From NCBI GenBank assembly GCA_902771155.1, contig CACXVS010000033.1, positions 1-31,146 of the forward strand: a stretch of DNA of 31,146 nt. Reading direction: 5' to 3'. Within the stretch, counting starts at the first letter, position 1. Each line of letters starts with the position of its first letter. The notes beneath the pieces were generated by a model. It saw nothing but the letters and a program-made list of their open reading frames with translations. It made no database searches and was not told the DNA's origin. The stretch comes from an uncultured Prevotellaceae bacterium. GTDB taxonomy: Bacteria > Bacteroidota > Bacteroidia > Bacteroidales > Bacteroidaceae. Shown one piece after another: positions 31,021 through 31,146 of this stretch. Made by a program: the position numbers and the translations under genes.

Positions 31021-31146
31021 AGTTGCTCGGCCAGCTACACCGGGTGGCCGAATCCCGCTTTGTCTCTCATGAGCTGCAAGTGAAGTGCAAGGCGAATGCA
31101 GAACCGAGCTCGCTCGAGCTATGCTGAGCCGCAGCCTTCACTCGTA
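31021..31146. other. Non-coding, palindrome-rich region upstream of the HU-family gene
   Basis: TCGGCCA (31027-31033) and TGGCCGA (31045-31051) form a 7-bp stem with an 11-base loop. Further right are the overlapping palindromes GAGCTC and GCTCGAGC (about 31114-31126) and GTGCAAGGCGAATGCAG. This is much more GC-rich than the adjoining HU leader. It resembles dispersed intergenic repeats I associate with Prevotella-type genomes, but copy number cannot be judged from one window. No TAnnTTTG box facing the HU gene was found. Confidence 0.45.

Overview
The window looks like a chromosomal segment of a Prevotella-type member of the Bacteroidales. The support is: promoters of the Bacteroidetes type (a TTTG-like -33 box, 20-21 bases, then TAnnTTTG); an interpain-like C10 protease and a BspA-like leucine-rich-repeat protein; repeated C-terminal tails of the form YNLQGQRV...KGIYI.NGR.VVIK; an HU-family protein next to a 'smalltalk' micropeptide; and mostly AT-rich translation starts without Shine-Dalgarno sequences. 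The genus is inferred from these families, not from a marker gene.

Region 1 (1-19321) is a surface-protein island. It holds the 3' end of one gene and four complete, very large secreted-protein genes, all on the + strand: a C10 cysteine protease with thioredoxin-like domains (309-5372), a BspA-like protein (6647-12574), a beta-helix-like protein (13123-15951) and a YDG/Thr-rich-repeat protein (16004-19321). All five end in the same short tail, which resembles a type IX secretion (T9SS) sorting signal. In front of it lies a module of about 140 residues (AKQVPYY ... KAYVATGY ... GFYKV ... ANRCYLPI). It occurs twice in three genes and, in a diverged form, once in the fourth. A HepT/MntA-like HEPN-nucleotidyltransferase pair (5518-6260) sits between two of these genes, followed by scrambled scraps of another tail gene. 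The intergenic spaces carry hairpin terminators whose loop holds the -33 box of the next promoter. Two copies of this composite form direct repeats of about 62 bp around the 13123-19321 gene pair.

Region 2 (19409-23157, + strand) is a housekeeping cluster: an FtsB/DivIC-like division protein, a small four-helix membrane protein, a DUF4369-type lipoprotein, dihydroorotase (pyrC) and a free-standing MetH reactivation domain. The last three overlap by ATGA and form an operon.

Region 3 (23154-25863, - strand) is a compact envelope operon: a polyprenol-phosphate mannosyltransferase-like GT2, a PlsC-type acyltransferase and a membrane-anchored metallophosphoesterase. It diverges from mfd (25956-29420), the transcription-repair coupling factor. 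The mfd gene carries an in-frame inverted-repeat insertion in the linker before its C-terminal domain.

Region 4 (29421-31146) has an Hsp20 chaperone gene (+) with a strong Shine-Dalgarno site. On the - strand there is a frameshifted HU-family gene, a 33-residue smalltalk-type peptide and a terminator. I saw no tRNA, rRNA, CRISPR array, transposase or phage structural gene.
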